In this document: positions 59,160-64,000 of the stretch, one piece after another
How the letters are laid out: each line of letters opens with the position of its first letter
How positions within the stretch are numbered: the first letter of the stretch is position 1
Assembly (NCBI RefSeq): GCF_014269285.1
Contig: NZ_JACOAF010000034.1
Location: forward strand, 1 to 64,000
Reading direction: 5' to 3'
DNA: 64,000 nt
DNA from: Rufibacter sediminis
GTDB taxonomy: Bacteria > Bacteroidota > Bacteroidia > Cytophagales > Hymenobacteraceae
Notes under the pieces: model-generated
Told to the model about the DNA's origin: nothing
Databases searched by the model: none
What the model saw: the letters and a program-made list of their open reading frames with translations, nothing else
Program-made: the position numbers and the translations under genes

Positions 59160-59198
59160 CGTTTTAGGTCTGTTTTGATGAAAACAGGCCGAAAGCAG
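59160..59198. repeat. Family A palindrome
   Basis: CGTTTTAGGTCTGTTTTGAT and GAAAACAGGCCGAAAGC arms, 5 bases beyond the stop of the minus-strand CheB gene. It is likely its terminator. Confidence 0.78.
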
Positions 59199-59202
59199 GA
59201 TA

Positions 59203-60246
59203 TCAGCCTACTTCTTTTTCGTCTTGCCCTTCTTGCCGGTGGCGGGCGTTGGCGTTGGTCATGAGCAGGTGCCGGATGCGGGCAATGTGTTGTTTGAGTT
59301 CCTGGGCACGTTCTTCCTGGGTTTCTGACCAGGTGTTGTGGCCTTTGCGCTTGTCCTGATCGGCCATGGCGTTAAGCATGGTGCGGCGCTCCTCCAGCAT
59401 GCGCATGGCAATCCAGAGGGTTTCTTCAATGGATTCTACGTTGGCGTTGAGGTAGGCGTCTGGGGTGAAGGCGTGGCCCACGTGGCACCGGAAATGGGTC
59501 ACGTTGCCTTTGTTTACTTCCCATAAGGCACCACCACAGCTGGGGCACGAAAACTGGGAGCGGGGGCCCATTAATTCAGTGTCTTCAATTTCTCCGGAGT
59601 CCAGCATGAGGCGCTCGGCAATGGAAGCTTCATAGATGACATCTTCGGGCACCTGGTCCGTGGAAGCGGCGGGCACAAAGACCAGTTCCTGCAGCAATTG
59701 CCCCATTTCAGACACGCTGGCCACGTAATCTACCTCAATCTCATTGAGCACGCTTAGGGGCATGTCGGGGTATTCGGCTTCTTCGGGGCGTTGCACCATG
59801 GTGATGCCGCCGCTGCGCTTAATCATTTCCATACCCACAGTGCCATCCTGCAGCATGCCCGTGAGCACAATCCCAATCACCCGCGGGCCGTACGCGGCGG
59901 CGGCAGACCGGAACAAAGGGTCAATGGCGGGCCTGAACAGGTTCTCACGGGGGCCTTTGGTCACCAGCATGCGGCCTTTCTGCAGCAGCAGGTGGTGGTC
60001 TTGCGGCACAAAGTACACGTTGCCATGTTCAATGATTTGTTCGTGGGTGGCTACCTGGCAGGTAAGCTTGGAAGTTTTGTTCAGCCGGTCTACCAGTACC
60101 TCAGAATTAGAATTTCTGGCCAGGTGCTGCACAATGAAAATAGAAGCGGGCAAATCGGCGGGAAGTTGCTCCAGCAACTCACAGAGTACGACCATGCCTC
60201 CGGCCGAGGTACCAATCACAATGACATCGTGATGCGGAAGTTTCAT
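59203..60246 (-). CDS. CheB-type methylesterase without receiver domain, with C-terminal zinc ribbon
   Basis: A 347-residue protein. Residues 5-190 form a CheB methylesterase domain with the full catalytic triad S14 (GTSAGG), H41 (VQHLA) and D134 (MLQDGTVG). The N-terminal receiver that normally controls CheB is missing. Residues about 232-265 contain a putative zinc ribbon (CPSCGG then FRCHVGH), and the C-terminus is a charged helix. No chemoreceptor or CheA is in the window. It probably acts in a non-motility pathway with the divergent CheB-CheR-PAS gene. The divergent upstream gap of 303 bases is likely to hold promoters for both. Confidence 0.88.
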   Translation of the reverse strand: MKLPHHDVIVIGTSAGGMVVLCELLEQLPADLPASIFIVQHLARNSNSEVLVDRLNKTSKLTCQVATHEQIIEHGNVYFVPQDHHLLLQKGRMLVTKGPRENLFRPAIDPLFRSAAAAYGPRVIGIVLTGMLQDGTVGMEMIKRSGGITMVQRPEEAEYPDMPLSVLNEIEVDYVASVSEMGQLLQELVFVPAASTDQVPEDVIYEASIAERLMLDSGEIEDTELMGPRSQFSCPSCGGALWEVNKGNVTHFRCHVGHAFTPDAYLNANVESIEETLWIAMRMLEERRTMLNAMADQDKRKGHNTWSETQEERAQELKQHIARIRHLLMTNANARHRQEGQDEKEVG

Positions 60247-60549
60247 GTTGGTTGGGTTTAGCTTGCTTGTCTTACTTGTACGTGCAAAAAGGCGAAATCA
60301 CCCAGTTTTCTCCCCCACCCCGCAAGTTTCTTTCAAACCCGTAAAAGAATCAATCTGGACTTACTACGTATTAGTGCGGTATCTCTGGCAGGTAAACCGC
60401 ATTCCTGAAAGTATGCGGGCTAATAAGTGTATCTTGTAAACTGAAGGAAAGGCCAGGTACAGGTCTATGCCCGCCACCTCAGGCGTTGTTGATAACGAGA
60501 AGGCCCTAACGGGCAGGAGACCAGGCGCTTCCTTTTACGTACAAACTTT

Positions 60550-63537
60550 ATGGAAAGAACAGATACAGAAAACCCTATGGCCCCTACGCCCTCTGGGGCG
60601 CTGCGGATTACGCCCAAGGCGTTTCACAAGGAGATTATTCCGGTAGACAAACCCAACCTGGACTTCCAGATTGTAGCATTGGGCGGCTCTGCGGGTTCAT
60701 TGGAAGGGTTTGAAGCGTTCTTTCAGCATTTGCCTTCGGGCACCGGCATGGCCTACGTGGTGGTCCCGCACCTGGACCCCTCCCAAAAAGGCATGATGGC
60801 CGAAATCATCAAACGCTACACGTCCATGCCCGTGCTGGAGATTACAGACGACATGAAAGTAGAGCCGGAGCATGTGTACGTGGTTCCCTCCCACAAAGAA
60901 ACTGCCCTGGAAAGAGACCATTTCAGGCTGATAGACCCAGAGCAGCCCAACGGCCAGCGCATGCCCATTGACTATTTCTTCCAGAGCCTGGCGGTAAACC
61001 GGCGTGAGCATGCTATTGGCGCCATCCTCTCGGGCATGGGGGCAGACGGCACCCTGGGCGTGAAGATGATTATGGAAAACTTTGGGATGGTGATGGTGCA
61101 AGACCCAGGTACCGCCCGCTTTGACGCCATGCCGCGCAACGCCATCAAAACCGAGTTTGTGGACTACGTGCTGCCCGTGGAGGAAATGCCTAACAAACTG
61201 GTGGCCTACGCCCAAATGCCCACTCTCAAAAGCAAAACGCTCATAGAGTCGCACAAGTCAACCCAGATGGTGCAGAAGATTTTTGACCTCATCCGCAACA
61301 AAACAGGCCATGACTTCTCTTTGTACAAGCGCAACACCATTTTCCGGCGCATTGAGCGGCGCATGAACAGCCACCAGATTACCCAATTCTCTGAGTACGT
61401 GCAGTACCTGCAAGACAATCCGCTGGAAGTGGAACAGCTCTTCAAAGAACTGCTTATTGGGGTGACCAAGTTTTTCAGGGATGCGGAAGCTTTTGCTCTG
61501 CTGGAAGAAAAGTACCTGCCCCAGTTGCTCCTGCACAAGGAGGACGGCGACTATGTACGGGTGAGGGTGGCGGGCTGCTCTACCGGCGAAGAGGCCTATT
61601 CCATTACCATTCTGTTGCAGGAGGCCATTGAAAAATCGGGCAAGCACCTGAAAGTGCAGGTGTTCGCCACCGACATTGACCCAGTGGCCATTGAAAAGGC
61701 CCGCGCCGCCTGCTACCAGGAAAACATCACCGCCGATGTTTCGCCGGAGCGCCTGAAACGCTTTTTCACCCAGGAAGACACCCAGTATACAGTTAAGAAA
61801 GACTTGCGCGAAAAGGTGGTGTTTGCGGTGCACAACCTGAACCGCGACGCTCCCTTCACCAAGCTGGATTTGCTCACCTGCCGTAACCTGCTCATCTATC
61901 TTTCCGCGGAGTTGCAGAAGAAGCTGTTTCCGGTGTTTCATTATGCGTTAAACCCTAAGGGGCTGCTGTTTCTGGGCTCCTCAGAAACGCTGTCGGGTTT
62001 CCCGGATATGTTTACCACCCTAGACACCAAATGGAAAATCTCCTTACGTGATGAGAGCGATGTGCCCGTGACGCGCCTCTCAGAATTTCCGTTCACATTT
62101 ACCTCCTTTGAAACCGTGAAGCCACCATCAGTACCACAGGTCACTACTGTGAAGCAGGAAGATAACCTGAGCCGGGTAGTACAGCGCGTGTTGCTCCAAC
62201 AGTTTGCCCCGCCCACCTTAATTATAAATCCTAAGGGAGACATTTTCTACGTACACGGGCGCACGGGCAAGTACCTGGAACCCGCCCAGGGTCAGGCAAC
62301 CCTCAACGTGTTTGAGATGGCCCGTGAAGGTCTCACTTTTGAGCTCAACAACCTGGTGAACCGGGCGGCGGTGCTGAAGGAACAAACCGCAGGCGAAAAC
62401 ATTCAGATTAAGACCGACCACGGCACCCAGTACGTGAAGCTGACGGTGACCCCTTTGCTGGAACCAGACCAGGTACGGGGCATGCTCCTGTTGACCTTTG
62501 AAGACATGCCGCAGCCCAAACCCCGCAAAGGCCGCAAAGACTCCGCAGAGGAAGCCTCGCAGAAAGATGCCCGCATTGCTGAACTGGAGAAGGAACTGCT
62601 CTACACCAAACAGCGCCTGCAATCTACCATTGAAGAAATGAACTCCTCTTTAGAAGAGCTCAAGTCTACCAATGAAGAGCTACAGAGCGCCAATGAGGAA
62701 CTGCAAAGCACCAATGAGGAGACCATGACCAACAAAGAGGAGATGCAGTCTTTGAACGAGGAGCTCATGACCATTAACCTCCAGTACCAGACCAAGACGG
62801 AGGAATTGGTCAACTCCAACAATGACATGAAAAACCTGTTGGACAGCACCGAGGTGGCCACCATCTTCCTGGACAACAACTTGAACGTCAGAAATTTCAC
62901 GCCGCAGGCCACCCAGATTTTCAGCCTCATCAGGGCAGACATCGGGCGCTCCATCACGCACATTGCCTCTAACCTTAAATACCAGAGTATTCAGGACGAT
63001 GTCAAAGAAGTGCTGGACCGGCTGCGCAGCAAAGAAGTACACCTGCAAACCAAAGATGAAAAACAGTGGTATTCTATGCGGGTGCTCCCTTACCGCACGG
63101 CAGACAATTTCATTGACGGCGCAGTAGTTACGTTTACCAACATTACCAGTTTCAAAGACCTGGAAACCAGCGTGGCCGCCACCAGCCTGTACGCCGCCAA
63201 CATTATAGACATTATTCAGCAGCCGCTGGTGGTATTGGACGGACAACTGCGGGTAGAGAGCACCAGCAACGCCTTCGCCCAAACCTTCCAGTTAATTCCC
63301 GAGCAGTTGAAGGGGCAATGGCTCTATCATCTGGGAAACGGCCAGTGGGACATTCCGCAGCTCAGAAACCTGATGAACAAAGTGCTGAAAGAGAACATCG
63401 AAATAAAGAACGAGACCTTGGAGCACGAGTTTCCGGTACTGGGGTACCGCAGAATGATTCTGAACACGCGGCGGGTAGAACAAACGGAAAACAAACCGTT
63501 CAAAATTCTGCTGGCACTGGAAGTATTTGAGAAATAA
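60550..63537 (+). CDS. CheB-CheR-PAS fusion signalling protein
   Basis: A 995-residue multidomain protein. CheB methylesterase (about residues 38-220) has S47 in GGSAGSLEG, H in VVPHLDPSQKG and D in SGMGADGTLG. CheR methyltransferase follows (about residues 235-500), with the SAM-binding VAGCSTGEEAYSI and DLLTCRNLLIYLS. A PAS-like part comes next, then a long coiled coil (about residues 673-760) of repeated EELQSANEELQSTNEE, then one or two PAS domains ending near residue 960. There is no histidine kinase domain. Such fusions are thought to link glutamyl methylation to PAS-kinase signalling. The next gene encodes a PAS protein that is a likely partner. Confidence 0.92.
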   Translation: MERTDTENPMAPTPSGALRITPKAFHKEIIPVDKPNLDFQIVALGGSAGSLEGFEAFFQHLPSGTGMAYVVVPHLDPSQKGMMAEIIKRYTSMPVLEITDDMKVEPEHVYVVPSHKETALERDHFRLIDPEQPNGQRMPIDYFFQSLAVNRREHAIGAILSGMGADGTLGVKMIMENFGMVMVQDPGTARFDAMPRNAIKTEFVDYVLPVEEMPNKLVAYAQMPTLKSKTLIESHKSTQMVQKIFDLIRNKTGHDFSLYKRNTIFRRIERRMNSHQITQFSEYVQYLQDNPLEVEQLFKELLIGVTKFFRDAEAFALLEEKYLPQLLLHKEDGDYVRVRVAGCSTGEEAYSITILLQEAIEKSGKHLKVQVFATDIDPVAIEKARAACYQENITADVSPERLKRFFTQEDTQYTVKKDLREKVVFAVHNLNRDAPFTKLDLLTCRNLLIYLSAELQKKLFPVFHYALNPKGLLFLGSSETLSGFPDMFTTLDTKWKISLRDESDVPVTRLSEFPFTFTSFETVKPPSVPQVTTVKQEDNLSRVVQRVLLQQFAPPTLIINPKGDIFYVHGRTGKYLEPAQGQATLNVFEMAREGLTFELNNLVNRAAVLKEQTAGENIQIKTDHGTQYVKLTVTPLLEPDQVRGMLLLTFEDMPQPKPRKGRKDSAEEASQKDARIAELEKELLYTKQRLQSTIEEMNSSLEELKSTNEELQSANEELQSTNEETMTNKEEMQSLNEELMTINLQYQTKTEELVNSNNDMKNLLDSTEVATIFLDNNLNVRNFTPQATQIFSLIRADIGRSITHIASNLKYQSIQDDVKEVLDRLRSKEVHLQTKDEKQWYSMRVLPYRTADNFIDGAVVTFTNITSFKDLETSVAATSLYAANIIDIIQQPLVVLDGQLRVESTSNAFAQTFQLIPEQLKGQWLYHLGNGQWDIPQLRNLMNKVLKENIEIKNETLEHEFPVLGYRRMILNTRRVEQTENKPFKILLALEVFEK

Positions 63538-63585
63538 CAGAAATCAGGAGCAACGTTCCTGCCTTATCCTGTAGAGAGTTTCCTT

Positions 63586-64000
63586 ATGAGTGACGAGAAG
63601 AAAGAGCCCATTGGCATGGCCCATGATTTCTCCCTGCTACGGCAGCGGGCAGAGAAATTACAGAAGCCCGTGAGTATGGCAGACGTGCAAAACATGTCAC
63701 CGCATGACGTACGCCTGCTTATACAGGAGTTGCAGATTCACCAGGTAGAACTGGAGATGCAGAACCACCAACTGCAACTGGCTACTCAGGAACTGGAGGC
63801 GGCCCGGGCCAAGTACCTTGACCTGTACCAGCACTCGCCCTTTGGGTATGTGACCCTTGACGAACACGGCATCATAGAGGAAGCCAATGCCAAAGGAATA
63901 GAGCTGCTGGCTTCTTCCTTGAAGCACTTGGTGGCGCGCCGGTTCAGCCAGTTTGTGCACTCAGACAGCCTTGATGCCTACTACGGGTTCTTCCAAAAGG
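63586..64000 (+). CDS. PAS-domain signalling protein, N-terminal part (runs off the window)
   Basis: The first 138 residues are visible. Residues 25-70 form a coiled-coil lead (SPHDVRLLIQELQIHQVELEMQNHQLQLATQELE), typical of PAS histidine kinases encoded after CheB-CheR fusions. A PAS domain begins at KYLDLYQHSPFGYVTLDEHGIIEEANAKGIELL. The rest, probably further PAS domains and a histidine kinase core, lies beyond the window. The ATG is 48 bases after the CheB-CheR-PAS stop, so the two are probably one operon. Confidence 0.85.
   Translation, partial: MSDEKKEPIGMAHDFSLLRQRAEKLQKPVSMADVQNMSPHDVRLLIQELQIHQVELEMQNHQLQLATQELEAARAKYLDLYQHSPFGYVTLDEHGIIEEANAKGIELLASSLKHLVARRFSQFVHSDSLDAYYGFFQK

Noticed and set aside
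12802-59198. CRISPR array or tandem-repeat locus
   Set aside because: The repeats are dispersed singly over the window, are palindromic, and have no regular spacers or cas genes.
1-64000. tRNA, rRNA or other standard RNA genes
   Set aside because: I looked for cloverleaf-type and rRNA-like conserved stretches by eye and found none. Only the two SAM-I aptamers were convincing; a covariance-model scan would settle this.

Overview
The window is chromosomal DNA of a Bacteroidota bacterium, most likely order Cytophagales, family Hymenobacteraceae (Rufibacter or a close relative). This is inferred from a SusC/SusD pair, DUF5686, DUF4833 and NIPSNAP proteins, CheB-CheR-PAS signalling proteins, Bacteroidota-type -7 boxes (TAnnTTTG), weak Shine-Dalgarno use and moderately high GC. 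No rRNA, tRNA, phage, transposase gene or CRISPR array was seen. About 49 protein genes, four very small leader-type ORFs, two SAM-I riboswitches and an unusually dense set of intergenic palindromes are supported.

Layout. 1-6.6 kb: an inositol-lipid operon (myo-inositol-phosphate synthase end, PgpA-type phosphatase, GtrA, a DUF5686 outer-membrane protein, CDP-alcohol phosphatidyltransferase, DUF4833, AUR1/PAP2-type synthase), consistent with making phosphatidylinositol and inositol-phosphoceramide. 6.8-23 kb: metabolic genes (NIPSNAP, two aldo/keto reductases, a triple-PAS histidine kinase, dienelactone hydrolase, GH92 alpha-mannosidase, two MDR reductases, APC permease, PepD). 23.5-34.3 kb: J-domain-like protein, CsbD, Tet-family MFS pump, ArsC, threonine aldolase, an ECF sigma factor with a membrane partner, and a Crp regulator overlapping a CAT-like acetyltransferase. 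34.6-45.3 kb: S9 peptidase, AnmK, fatty acid desaturase, esterase, DinB, POT peptide transporter, CPBP protease and a coiled-coil membrane protein. 55-64 kb: PLD-family protein, a frameshifted STAS gene, isoaspartyl peptidase, a CheB with zinc ribbon, a CheB-CheR-PAS fusion and the start of a PAS kinase.

Most notable region, 45.6-54.4 kb. Two SAM-I riboswitches face each other across a convergent block. The left one reads into an M14 metallopeptidase gene and the right one into a SusC/SusD pair. Between each riboswitch and its large gene lie two consecutive tiny ORFs, and all four encode a Cys-Cys-Cys tract, three of them ending one residue after it. This arrangement suggests two-input control by SAM (riboswitch) and cysteine (leader translation) over uptake and degradation of sulfur-containing peptides. 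I know of poly-cysteine leader peptides in actinobacteria, but not of tandem ones behind a SAM riboswitch; that novelty needs a literature and genome check.

Intergenic DNA is crowded with repeats. Family A is a nested palindrome built on GTTTTAGG...GTTTTC/GAAAAC...CCTAAAAC, with more than 30 copies. Family B is an inverted pair around GGCGCGGAAGTTACTTCCGT. Family C is a MITE-like element of about 200 bp with terminal inverted repeats. Several short families (D-G) and many strong terminator hairpins are also present.
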